64,000 bases of DNA from Candidatus Epilinea brevis (GTDB taxonomy: Bacteria > Chloroflexota > Anaerolineae > Epilineales > Epilineaceae): the NCBI GenBank assembly GCA_016710785.1, contig JADJUE010000009.1, positions 310,001 through 374,000 on the forward strand, read 5' to 3'. Positions 8,757 through 16,580 of this stretch are shown piece by piece. Within the stretch, counting starts at the first letter, position 1. Each line of letters opens with the position of its first letter. The notes under the pieces were generated by a model. That model worked only from the letters and a program-made list of their open reading frames with translations. It was not told the origin of the DNA and did not search any database. A program made the position numbers and the translations under genes.

Positions 8757-9710
8757 TTAGTACCGATTGCCGGCTACGCCCTGAGTGATGAGGGACTCGA
8801 GACGGTCCAAATGCTCCGCCCGTAGCGTCATGTCCTGCGCCGCCCAGTTTTCCTCCAGGCGTTCCGTACTCCGTGTCCCTGGTATCGCCGCCAGGTGGAC
8901 GTCGCGCGACAGAACCCACGCCAACGCGACCTGAGCGGCCGTGGCGTCGGTCTCTTTCGCGACTTCAGCCACGACGTCCGCCAACCGGCTGTTGTTGACG
9001 ATCGCCTCCTCAGTGAAGCGCGGATTGTCCAACCGCCAGTCTCCGGGTTCCAGATCACTTCGTGACCGGATGGCTCCAGACAGGAATCCTCGGCCGAGGG
9101 GACTGTAAGCCACGAAGCCGATGTCGAGTCGTCGAATCGTGGGCAGAATGTCGGCCTCGACGTCTCGCGACCACAATGAATACTCGGTCTGGAGCGCGCT
9201 GAGGGGATGAACCGCGTGGGCGCGGGCGATGGTGTCCGCGTCTGCCTCCGACAGGCCGATGTAGCGCACCTTCCCCGCTTTCACGAGCTCGGCCAGGGCG
9301 CCGACCGTTTCCTCGATCGGTGTATTGGGGTCCAGGCGATGCTGATAGTAAAGGTCGATGTAGTCTGTCCCGAGGCGCTTCAGCGAGGCATCGCAAGACG
9401 CCTTTACATAGTCCGCGCTTCCGTTGAGGCCTCGCCAGCTGCCGTCTTCGTCGCGGGAAAAGCCGAACTTGGTTGCCAGGATGATCTGGTCGCGGCGCCC
9501 CGCGACTGCCTTTGCCAGCAATCTCTCATTCGTAAACGGGCCATACACGTCCGACGTATCCCAGAACGTGCACCCGATATGTGCTGCCCGATCGAGAACG
9601 CGGAGGTTCTGAGCTTCCGAAGAGGAGCCGTAGAAGTCCGACATCCCCATGCAGCCCAGACCGATCGCCGGCACACGAAGGCCTTGGGATCCCAGAGCGA
9701 CCTGTTTCAT
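8757..9710 (-). CDS. Aldo/keto reductase
   Basis: Cytosolic NADPH-dependent oxidoreductase of 317 residues in the AKR superfamily (TIM barrel), acting on an unknown aldehyde or ketone. The start MKQVALGSQGLRVPAIGLGCMG is typical. The catalytic tetrad is visible: Asp51 and Tyr56 in WDTSDVYG, Lys81 in LATKFGF and His124 in YYQHRLDP. The C-terminal cofactor region contains IPGTRSTERLEEN. Homology places the start at the ATG at 9710; the longer frame runs into proline-rich shadow. It stands alone, with no neighbour that hints at a substrate. The closest described relatives are general stress-type reductases (AKR13-like); this is inferred from motif wording. Confidence 0.92.
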   Translation of the reverse strand: MKQVALGSQGLRVPAIGLGCMGMSDFYGSSSEAQNLRVLDRAAHIGCTFWDTSDVYGPFTNERLLAKAVAGRRDQIILATKFGFSRDEDGSWRGLNGSADYVKASCDASLKRLGTDYIDLYYQHRLDPNTPIEETVGALAELVKAGKVRYIGLSEADADTIARAHAVHPLSALQTEYSLWSRDVEADILPTIRRLDIGFVAYSPLGRGFLSGAIRSRSDLEPGDWRLDNPRFTEEAIVNNSRLADVVAEVAKETDATAAQVALAWVLSRDVHLAAIPGTRSTERLEENWAAQDMTLRAEHLDRLESLITQGVAGNRY

Positions 9711-9916
9711 GAACCTGATGCCCTTCTTGCGGGGAAAAGACCTTCGATCACGGCGGCCGCAGTCTACACCGCCGCCCCGCCCCACGCAACCCCCCCGCAC
9801 CGCGCCCCGACCACCCTTGCCGCCCGTGAAGCCTCGCCGACCTCGCTGGGGGAGGGCTGGTCGTCGAGGGGCTGGCGGAGCGGTGAGGCGGGGGATTCGA
9901 TCTGACTCCGCCGTGG

Positions 9917-9922
9917 TAAACT
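9917..9922 (+). promoter_or_regulatory. Extended -10 box before beta-lactamase-like gene
   Basis: TGgTAAACT forms an extended -10 about 36 bases upstream of the predicted ATG at 9965. No good -35 is visible. Confidence 0.35.
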
Positions 9923-9964
9923 AGGCTCCACGCTACGCCACCAATCTCCCCCTTGGATCTGCTC

Positions 9965-12340
9965 ATGTCCCATTCCAACCGCATCACCCGCCCAGCATTG
10001 GTCATCGTCCTTGCAGGCATGGTTCTCGTCGCCGCCGGCAGCGCACTGGGCCTTGGCCGGCCCGCCGCGGCCGACGACGTGGCGACCGAGGCGACCGCGG
10101 GGGGCGCAGCGACATCCCGCGGCCCGCAGGCGCTGCCGGCGCTCCTTCCCGGACCCCTGTCCATCGACCGCGCGCTGCCCCAGCCGGTCCCGGCTGCGCT
10201 GCGCGCGCAAGAGATCAACGCCTGGGTCGATGCCACCGCCGCCCGCGCATCCATCGACCAGGTCGACGATCCCTGGGCCATCATCGACCAATGCATGCGC
10301 GACGACATGGCGGGCAATCCCAACTCCCCGGGTGATGACACGCCCGCGGCCTCGATCGCGGTCGCGGTCGGCGATGTGATCACCTTCACGCGGGGCTACG
10401 GGGTCAAAGACCTGACCACCGGCGGCGAGGTCGACGCCAACACCTTGTTCCGCATCGGCTCGACGACCAAGATGATGACCGCAGCGGCGGTGATGCAGCT
10501 GAGCCAGTCCGGCGCGGTCGCGCTCGATGGGCCGCTCAGCCGGTACCTGCCGGAGTACCGGCTGGGTCACCCCTGGGATGCCGACGAGCTGACGCTGCAC
10601 CGCATGCTCAGCCATCAGACAGGGCACATCGATCAGTACTTCATCCAGGATCTGACAGCGCCGCTGATGACTTGGGTGCAGTCCGCCGGCGCCCTCTCGC
10701 TTCCGCTGTACGCCGCGCCGGGTTCTTTCTGGAACTATTCCAACCCCAACTTCAGCCTGGCTGGCGCGGTCGTCGAACGCCTCGGGAAGATGCCTTACAA
10801 CGACTACATGGCCCAGCGGGTCTGGGATCCCGCCGGCATGCCGCTGACGACCTTGGACTCGCGCGAGGTGATCTCCACCAGCAACTTCGCCACCGGCTAC
10901 GACGGCGGTCAGCCCCTGGATCCCACGGCCTGGGACTATCCCTGGCTCGGGCCGGCCGGCACCGCTTTCTCGACGCCGACCGAGATGATCCGCTGGGCAC
11001 TCTTGATGCAGGCGGGCGACGACGCCGTGCTCTCCGCCGCGTCCAAGCGCCTGATGCAGACCCGGCACATCAATCAGGCCTACCTGCCCTGGGCGGACTA
11101 CGGCTACGGCATCATGATCACCGACTGGCGCGACAAGGCTGACCCCAAGGAGCGGGTCGTCGTCTATGACCACGGTGGCAACATCTACGGCGGGTCGTCA
11201 CAGCTCTTCTGGATCCCGGATCGGGGCATCGCGGTGTCGGTCTTGGCCAGCACCATCCGCTCGCTCGACTACGCCGCCGCCTGCGCGGTCGAGACGCTGG
11301 CAGGCATCGAGATGATCCCGTCGGACACCGAACGCAAACCGCCCAAGGACTGGGACGTCCACGTCGGCACCTACAGCATGATGGACCTTCTGGGATGGCC
11401 TTGGACGGCCACGGTCAGCCGTATCAGCAACACGTTGACGCTCGACTTCCCCGATGTCCCGGGCGGCGCGCTGATCATGGGCGACTCCATGCCGATGGGC
11501 TACGCCTTCACCGATGTCTTCGTCCCCCGGGCGCAGTCACTCATCGTACCCAATGTCGATCTCACGTTCATCCGCGACCGCGCCGATCCCGATCGCGTGC
11601 GGTACATGCGCAACCGCAACGCCGTGGGGCAGCGCGTCGGGCAGTTTCCCCAGCGCGTCAGCCTGGTGGGCGCGTCCTGCGCCCCGGTTCGGTTTACCAG
11701 CGAGCTGGACATGCCCAACCTGTCCGTCCACGCCCGCGGCCTGATGACGCCGACGCGCCTGATCAGCGTCCCGCTGGCGGCCGACAATCCGGCGGATCCC
11801 TCGACATCGGCGATCAAGCACGACTTCACGATCGGCGAGGGCGGGGCGGATGCGGTCTACGTGGTCGGTGACACCGAGCCGGACGATGCCGTCGGTCTGT
11901 ACCTGATGCGCGACGCCAACGGGGACGGGCAGTTCGCGCTGGCGGACGGCGAGTTGGCCGCACAGGGCATCGGCGCCCCCGGCACATCGCTCCTGTATGG
12001 ATTCGATCCGCTGCCCGCGGGTCAGTACCAGCTTTGGGTGCATGGCGCCCAGGTCGCCGGCGAATCGAGCACGGTCAACCTCGACATCACGGTTTTCCAG
12101 GGCCGGAACCTGCGGCTGGAGAACCATCCGCGGGGCCTCAGCGACGGCGCGACCTGGGAGATGCGCGTCTGCGCCGACGATGTCGCCGGGCTGACCGTAC
12201 CCATGCGCGGGACGATCGAGTTCAGCTACGACTCGCCGCCACGGCGCTTCAGGATCATGGTGGACTGGAAGCCGGCCGCCGCGCCGTCGCGGTGGTCTGT
12301 CTACCTTCCGGTGAACTGGACCGGATTGACGATGCATTAG
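9965..12340 (+). CDS. Secreted serine beta-lactamase-like hydrolase with C-terminal extension
   Basis: Exported protein of about 791 residues. A signal peptide (about 1-30) precedes a class C beta-lactamase/DD-peptidase-like domain (about 90-460). This has the Ser-x-x-Lys nucleophile motif GSTTK (about 166), the Tyr-x-Asn motif WNYSN (about 258) and an HGG motif (about 403) in place of KTG. Members cleave esters, amides or peptidoglycan peptides; the exact substrate cannot be read here. The following 330 residues are not part of the family, are beta-rich, and end with VYLPV, a motif seen in other secreted proteins of this window. I chose the ATG at 9965 over a TTG at 9953. The gene converges on the next one with a 20-base gap. 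Confidence 0.85.
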   Translation: MSHSNRITRPALVIVLAGMVLVAAGSALGLGRPAAADDVATEATAGGAATSRGPQALPALLPGPLSIDRALPQPVPAALRAQEINAWVDATAARASIDQVDDPWAIIDQCMRDDMAGNPNSPGDDTPAASIAVAVGDVITFTRGYGVKDLTTGGEVDANTLFRIGSTTKMMTAAAVMQLSQSGAVALDGPLSRYLPEYRLGHPWDADELTLHRMLSHQTGHIDQYFIQDLTAPLMTWVQSAGALSLPLYAAPGSFWNYSNPNFSLAGAVVERLGKMPYNDYMAQRVWDPAGMPLTTLDSREVISTSNFATGYDGGQPLDPTAWDYPWLGPAGTAFSTPTEMIRWALLMQAGDDAVLSAASKRLMQTRHINQAYLPWADYGYGIMITDWRDKADPKERVVVYDHGGNIYGGSSQLFWIPDRGIAVSVLASTIRSLDYAAACAVETLAGIEMIPSDTERKPPKDWDVHVGTYSMMDLLGWPWTATVSRISNTLTLDFPDVPGGALIMGDSMPMGYAFTDVFVPRAQSLIVPNVDLTFIRDRADPDRVRYMRNRNAVGQRVGQFPQRVSLVGASCAPVRFTSELDMPNLSVHARGLMTPTRLISVPLAADNPADPSTSAIKHDFTIGEGGADAVYVVGDTEPDDAVGLYLMRDANGDGQFALADGELAAQGIGAPGTSLLYGFDPLPAGQYQLWVHGAQVAGESSTVNLDITVFQGRNLRLENHPRGLSDGATWEMRVCADDVAGLTVPMRGTIEFSYDSPPRRFRIMVDWKPAAAPSRWSVYLPVNWTGLTMH

Positions 12341-12360
12341 GGGCTGCCTGGCCAGCCCGG

Positions 12361-13008
12361 TCAGAATTCGTATCGGACCGGCTCCGTCCAATCGCGCAGA
12401 CGCAGGATGATCGGTCCGGGCGCGTTCGGATAGGCGTGCTGATAGGTCCGCTTCAGAGGGCCGAGGTCGAAGATGAGTTTCGCGGCGAGCAGCGCCTCGC
12501 AAAGATCGCCATGGTCGTCGTGCGTCAGGAGCAGGTCAGACTGTACTGGATTCGACTCCATGAACAACCCCGATGTGACGAGGTGGAAGTCGTGCGTCCG
12601 GCAGCCGCCGCTGTAGCGCACGATGATCAGCAGGTAATCGCCGTCGATCGCAACCTTCTCGATCGCGTAGCCATCGACAGTCCAGACCGCGGGATCGACC
12701 GGGCCGCGCATCACGACGATAGGGACGGCGGTGGTCTTGAGTGGCGGCGGTGTGGGAGATACCGGCGGCTCGGCGGTCGGCGGCTCGGCCGTCGGAGGCT
12801 CGGCAGTCGCGGGAACGGTACTCGGGGTCAGCGCCGGGGCGGCCGTTGGCGGCAGCTGGTAGGCCCCGCTCCGGAGGACGGCCGGCAGGTAGGAGGGCAT
12901 CAATGAGAACGATCGAGCCCGGTGAGGGCTGTCCAGGATCACGGCGGTCACGGCCACGAGGACCGCGGCGATGGCGAGTGAAGCTCGGGTGGGGATTGGA
13001 AGGTGCAT
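12361..13008 (-). CDS. Secreted/anchored protein with Thr/Pro linker, unknown C-terminal domain
   Basis: Protein of 215 residues. An N-terminal hydrophobic segment (about 8-26) acts as signal or anchor and is followed by SYLPAVLRSG and a linker in which AEPPT repeats three times. A globular C-terminal domain of about 110 residues follows, with GGCRTHDFHL, ESNPVQSDL and HDDHGDLCE. The two cysteines (GGC and LCE) could form a disulphide. I do not recognise the domain. The ATG at 13008 has GGAG eight bases upstream, which decides against the longer form. The combination of the YLP motif and a PT linker matches other exported proteins in the window. Confidence 0.75.
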   Translation of the reverse strand: MHLPIPTRASLAIAAVLVAVTAVILDSPHRARSFSLMPSYLPAVLRSGAYQLPPTAAPALTPSTVPATAEPPTAEPPTAEPPVSPTPPPLKTTAVPIVVMRGPVDPAVWTVDGYAIEKVAIDGDYLLIIVRYSGGCRTHDFHLVTSGLFMESNPVQSDLLLTHDDHGDLCEALLAAKLIFDLGPLKRTYQHAYPNAPGPIILRLRDWTEPVRYEF

Positions 13009-13101
13009 GGAGCAATCTCCAGGGAATTGGAACCTCAATCACGGCACCGCGAGTCTACTCCCCCGCCCCCTGCCGTGCAATCGCCCCATCCGCTGGCACC
13101 G

Positions 13102-13128
13102 CCCGGACGGTTTTTTGGACACACCCTC
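13102..13128 (+). repeat. Possible solo end of the 5481-5777 element
   Basis: ggacggttttttggacacaccc resembles the right end of the inverted-repeat element (ggacggcttttggccacaccc at about 5758). Only about 22 bases match, so this is a weak call. Confidence 0.3.
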
Positions 13129-13192
13129 TATCGTCTCAGAAGCCCGTCATCGTGTGATCAATAGGCTCACAGTTAGACACATCTACCCCACA

Positions 13193-14917
13193 TCACCGCC
13201 CCACCCGCCGCACCACAAAGGCCCCAAACCGCGGAAACTGCGACACCGGGCTCTTGCTGGACCCGATCGCCTGGGCGAAGGAGTGGCCCGCCATGGACAC
13301 CGCGATCGTTCCCGAACCGTCGTAGATGCGGGTGATGATGTCGTTGATGGGGTCCATCGCGTGGATCAGCTGGTAGCGGTCGCCCGTCGCCAGCCCCAGT
13401 TTGTCGGCCGCGACGTCGACCGTGTCGGCATCGCCCCAGTTGTAGATGGCCACGTTCGCGCGGCCGGCCTCGTAGACGTTGGGTAGCACGAAGACATCAG
13501 CGCCGGAGGTCGGCAGCTCCTGGGCGTAGACGTTGTCCGGATAATCCGCCATGTCGAAGCCCGTGCCGGTGATGAACCCCAATGCCGTGCCGCCCAGAAC
13601 ATGATTGCGGCGCACCGAGCAGTTGACATAGGGTCCGCCGACACGGAACTGCCCCAGCAGGTAGTTGTCCTCCAAGACCATGTCCGTGACCCCGTAGTTG
13701 GGGCCGAAGGCGTTGCAGGCCGGCGTGGTCGTCGTGTCGCCGGCGTAGGTGTAGTTGCGCCGCACCACCAGGTTGCGCGCCGGCGCGGCGGGGTTGTTAC
13801 CCACCACGAAGAAGTTGAACTTGCGGCTGGCGTACTCCGAGAGCGAGCCGCCGTTGAACAGGATGTTGCCCTCCAGCACAAAGTTGTCGACGAACTGGTT
13901 GGTGGACCAGACCTTGACGTTGTAGCCGTACTGGCTGAAGAAGATGTTGTCCTGGATGCGCTTGACGCCCGTCTTGTTCTGGGTGTAGATGCCGTGACCG
14001 TGGCCGCCGTTCGTCTCGTCCCAGCCGTTGTGGTACACCAACGAGCCGTAGAGTTCGGCGTTGGTCGCCGTCGTCCACAGGTCGATGCCATCCGCCATGT
14101 CGTGCAGGAACATGTTGATGAACTTCAGATCGGGCGCCGTGCCGTAGATGTAGGACCGCGACGGCGTGCGCACCGGAGCTGAACTCATCACCTCCAGGCC
14201 CCAGAACCAGGTGAAGCTGCAGTCCTGGGCGAAGAGCACCACTTCGTTCGCCTCGCCGTCGATGGTGACCCGCTCATCGCCGTAGTTGCGGAAGACGATC
14301 GGCGCATCCGCCCGGCCATGCGTGCCGCAGGTGTAGGAGATACGCCCCAGCGAGGGGTCCGACTTCCAGGTGGCCGCGTAGGTGCCCCCGCGCAACCAGA
14401 CCAGGCCGCCCGGTTTGAGCGCTGCCGGCTGACTGAGCGCCTGCTGTAAGGTCCACGGTCGCTCGAAGGAGCCATCTCCGTTACCGCTCGCCGCTGCCGC
14501 GACGAAGAACGCCGCCGCCGGCACGAAGGGCGGCCGAGGAGAGGGCGAGGGCGTGGACTCGGGGTGCTCGGCCGCAGTCGGCGAGGCCGATGCGCCGGGA
14601 ACTGACGAAGCCGCCGGACTGGGCGATGCCGCCGGCCCGACGAAGAAGGCCCCCATGCGCAACAAGCTCGGCAAGAGAATGCGACCCGCCACGTCTTCAT
14701 CGCTGCCGGATGCTATCGACGGTCTCGCGGGGACCCTGTCCTGGGTCACCTGGACCGCCGGCCGCTCTGCCCACACCGCGCCATGGGCCGCCATGGCAGG
14801 ACCGGATCTCCCGGCAGTCGCATTGACCACGACCGGCATCGCCAGCGCGAGAAGGACCGTCCCGACGACTTCACGGCGGCACTGCAATCGCATTCGGGCC
14901 TCGGTGAACGGTGTCAT
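13193..14917 (-). CDS. Secreted right-handed beta-helix protein
   Basis: Exported protein of 574 residues. A signal peptide (about 1-32) is followed by a Ser/Pro/Ala-rich linker (about 85-150) with an LLPSLLRMG motif before it. The rest looks like a parallel beta-helix with many short repeats containing N and G at turns (for example NKTGVKRIQDNIFFSQYGYNVKVWS and neighbouring strands). A conserved sequence type near the start, GDGSFERPWTLQQAL and PGGLVWLRGGTY, is typical of pectate-lyase-fold (DUF1565/Pel9-like) proteins acting on or binding polysaccharides. I chose the ATG at 14917 because GCAGGAG sits five bases upstream and a proper signal peptide follows; the longer frame begins inside a palindromic repeat. 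Catalysis cannot be confirmed. Confidence 0.82.
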   Translation of the reverse strand: MTPFTEARMRLQCRREVVGTVLLALAMPVVVNATAGRSGPAMAAHGAVWAERPAVQVTQDRVPARPSIASGSDEDVAGRILLPSLLRMGAFFVGPAASPSPAASSVPGASASPTAAEHPESTPSPSPRPPFVPAAAFFVAAAASGNGDGSFERPWTLQQALSQPAALKPGGLVWLRGGTYAATWKSDPSLGRISYTCGTHGRADAPIVFRNYGDERVTIDGEANEVVLFAQDCSFTWFWGLEVMSSAPVRTPSRSYIYGTAPDLKFINMFLHDMADGIDLWTTATNAELYGSLVYHNGWDETNGGHGHGIYTQNKTGVKRIQDNIFFSQYGYNVKVWSTNQFVDNFVLEGNILFNGGSLSEYASRKFNFFVVGNNPAAPARNLVVRRNYTYAGDTTTTPACNAFGPNYGVTDMVLEDNYLLGQFRVGGPYVNCSVRRNHVLGGTALGFITGTGFDMADYPDNVYAQELPTSGADVFVLPNVYEAGRANVAIYNWGDADTVDVAADKLGLATGDRYQLIHAMDPINDIITRIYDGSGTIAVSMAGHSFAQAIGSSKSPVSQFPRFGAFVVRRVGR

Positions 14918-15006
14918 CCATGCTCCTGCCGGGGGCAGACCATGTGCCAACAGGCGGTATCCAGGCCACCAACGGCGACTCCGTGAATTCTTCACCGCCA
15001 GTAGTT

Positions 15007-15100
15007 GAGCAAGTACGCTGCGTACTTGATCGGGTCGACTGGGACTTTCGATGTCAATTGCCATTGCTCCGGGGGGCAAGTACGCAGCGTACTTGCTCAT
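15007..15100. repeat. 23-bp perfect inverted repeat made of palindromes
   Basis: The 23-mers at 15007-15029 and 15078-15100 are exact reverse complements of each other, with 48 bases between them. Each is itself a palindrome, caagtacgc and gcgtacttg around one central base (15011-15029 and 15078-15096). The pair lies upstream of the beta-helix gene. It could be a repeat-family element or a binding site for a dimeric protein. Confidence 0.75.
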
Positions 15101-15182
15101 CGAGTCTTCGAGTCGCGAACGAGGCTACGAGGGCAACCCCATCCGGCAACCTCGGGTTCGCGTTCCGGCACCGTCAGGACTC

Positions 15183-15695
15183 CTACTCCGGGACATAGGG
15201 CGCGGCGTCGCCGATGGACCCCACGAACTGCGGCAGGCCCTTGTGACCCAGCAGTTGGCGGATGGCCTGCGACTCGCCCGTGTGGAACCAGTAATGGTAG
15301 GTGGTCCGGCGCAGGCGCGTACCGACGCTCTCCTTGTAGGGCGTATGTGGGGCGAAGCGCTGGAGCGTGTGGGTCAGCAGCGTCGCGCCGTCCAGGCTGT
15401 CCAGGAAACGATCGGCCTCGGCCGTGACTCGCTTCCAGGCGGCCCACATCTCCTCGAAGGGCGGCGAGGACTGCGGCTGGCCGTTGGCGCAGGCGTTCAC
15501 CTCCGGAGCAGGCGTGAGGCCCTGCCCCTGGGTCAGCCAGTACATCTGTTCCTGCCAGGCCAAGTGGCCCACCATCCAGCTGATGCAGTTCATTGGGCCG
15601 AAGTGTCGCAGCGCCTCTTCGGCGGTCACGCCCTTGAGCCCGCGCGCGAACTCGGCGCGAGTGAAGCGCAGTTGCAGAACCAATGGATGCGTCAT
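15183..15695 (-). CDS. DinB-like four-helix protein
   Basis: Cytosolic helical protein of 170 residues with the DinB/DfsB-type layout. N-terminal MVGHLAWQEQMYW contains the first conserved histidine, and a later YHYWFHTGESQAIRQLLG carries histidine metal ligands, as in the metal-binding DinB superfamily (PF12867-like). Members of this fold are often thiol-dependent transferases or of unknown role. The ATG at 15695 follows GGGAGG, deciding the start. Its job here is unknown; the adjacent genes do not point to a pathway. Confidence 0.8.
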   Translation of the reverse strand: MTHPLVLQLRFTRAEFARGLKGVTAEEALRHFGPMNCISWMVGHLAWQEQMYWLTQGQGLTPAPEVNACANGQPQSSPPFEEMWAAWKRVTAEADRFLDSLDGATLLTHTLQRFAPHTPYKESVGTRLRRTTYHYWFHTGESQAIRQLLGHKGLPQFVGSIGDAAPYVPE

Positions 15696-15771
15696 CGATG
15701 CCTCCCGGTCATGAATACCAGACACCGTCATTCGCGGCATCATAGCATCGCGGTGACTGCATCGTCTCGAC

Positions 15772-15800
15772 TTGCTTACGTGTACCAGGCCGCCTATCAT
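15772..15800 (+). promoter_or_regulatory. Promoter of the toxin-antitoxin operon
   Basis: TTGCTT (15772-15777), a 17-base spacer and TATCAT (15795-15800), 35 bases before the antitoxin ATG. It directly abuts the operator palindrome. Confidence 0.65.
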
Positions 15801-15821
15801 GTAGTCACATTCGTGACCACA
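15800..15821 (+). promoter_or_regulatory. Operator palindrome of the toxin-antitoxin operon
   Basis: TGTaGTCAC-ATTC-GTGAC-cACA: nine-base arms with one mismatch around four central bases. It covers the predicted transcription start just downstream of the -10 box, where binding of the antitoxin or its complex with the toxin would block transcription. That autoregulation is the known behaviour of Phd-type antitoxins. Confidence 0.65.
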
Positions 15822-15834
15822 TGAGGAGTCATCG

Positions 15835-16125
15835 ATGGACGAGACCATCGGCATCCGGGAGCTCAAAGCGCACGTGAGCGAACTCTTGAAATGTGTTCGG
15901 GAAGATGGGGCCAGCTACACCATCACGCATCGCGGACAGGCCGTGGCGCTTCTGACGCCAGTGCGACCGTCGCCCGTTACAGAGGATGACGACCAGGCCT
16001 TTTCCAACGTCGCGGAGACCTTGGCGGTCTTCGATTCCTTGGCCGAAGACATCGCCAGACACCTTGCGCCCGATTCGGCAGTCTCAGCGGTTGAGATGAT
16101 CAGAGAGCAGCGCCGCGACCTATGA
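15835..16125 (+). CDS. Phd/YefM-type antitoxin
   Basis: Antitoxin of 96 residues. The N-terminal part IGIRELKAHVSELLKCVREDG is the DNA-binding fold of the Phd/YefM family, followed by ITHRGQAVALLTPV, the usual motif. The C-terminal acidic and flexible segment would bind and mask the toxin. The ATG has GAGGAG seven bases upstream. The stop overlaps the toxin start (ATGA at 16122-16125), giving translational coupling and fixed stoichiometry. The promoter and operator upstream suggest autorepression. Confidence 0.92.
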   Translation: MDETIGIRELKAHVSELLKCVREDGASYTITHRGQAVALLTPVRPSPVTEDDDQAFSNVAETLAVFDSLAEDIARHLAPDSAVSAVEMIREQRRDL

Positions 16126-16532
16126 TCGTGATCGATTCCAGCATCTGGGTGAGCTGGCTGGTCAGTCAGGATGTCCACCACCAGACCAGCCGCCAGTGGA
16201 TGGCTGATACGCTCGCTTCCGGCCAGACGCAGGTCATCCCTAGCCTGGCCCTGGCCGAGATCGCCGGCGCTATCGCTCGACGAACAGGTCAGGCAACGCA
16301 GGGGAAGCAGTCGGTCCGCCAGTTGTTGCGGCTTCCCGCGCTACGAGTGGAGCCCGTCGATCGATTGCTGGCTATGACTGCCGCCAGCGTGGCTGCCGAC
16401 CTCAAACTCCGCGGTCCCGACGCCATCTTCGCTGCCTTGGCCTACAGGCTGGACATACCGCTCGTCACCTGGGACAACGAGTTGGCGCAACGCGCCAGCC
16501 GGCTCATCACAACCCTGCCGCCAGGCGGTTGA
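16122..16532 (+). CDS. vapC: PIN-domain toxin (VapC family)
   Basis: Ribonuclease toxin of 136 residues. The four acidic residues of the PIN active site are visible: Asp5 in IDSSIW, Glu46 in ALAEIAG, Asp100 in GPDAIFAALA and Asp118 in TWDNEL. VapC toxins cleave RNA (often initiator tRNA or rRNA) with Mg2+; the target here is unknown. It pairs with the overlapping Phd-type antitoxin. An extensive hairpin covers the stop codon (16514-16546) ahead of the convergent vWA gene. Confidence 0.93.
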   Translation: MIVIDSSIWVSWLVSQDVHHQTSRQWMADTLASGQTQVIPSLALAEIAGAIARRTGQATQGKQSVRQLLRLPALRVEPVDRLLAMTAASVAADLKLRGPDAIFAALAYRLDIPLVTWDNELAQRASRLITTLPPGG

Positions 16533-16546
16533 CCGCCGGCGGCAGG
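16514..16546 (+). terminator. Strong hairpin over the vapC stop codon
   Basis: The stem pairs cctgccgcc and ggcgg with ccgcc and ggcggcagg, leaving a ttga loop and one bulged base. It includes the TGA of vapC and lies between convergent genes. There is no U-tract, so it is a possible terminator or transcript-stability element. Confidence 0.4.
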
Positions 16547-16580
16547 GGACTTCACCCGATTTCCACAGCAAGCCTCAGCC

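Noticed and set aside
8545..8760. 71-codon frame before the aldo/keto reductase
   Set aside because: No start signal, and the opposite strand has equal claims; may be a remnant but cannot be supported.
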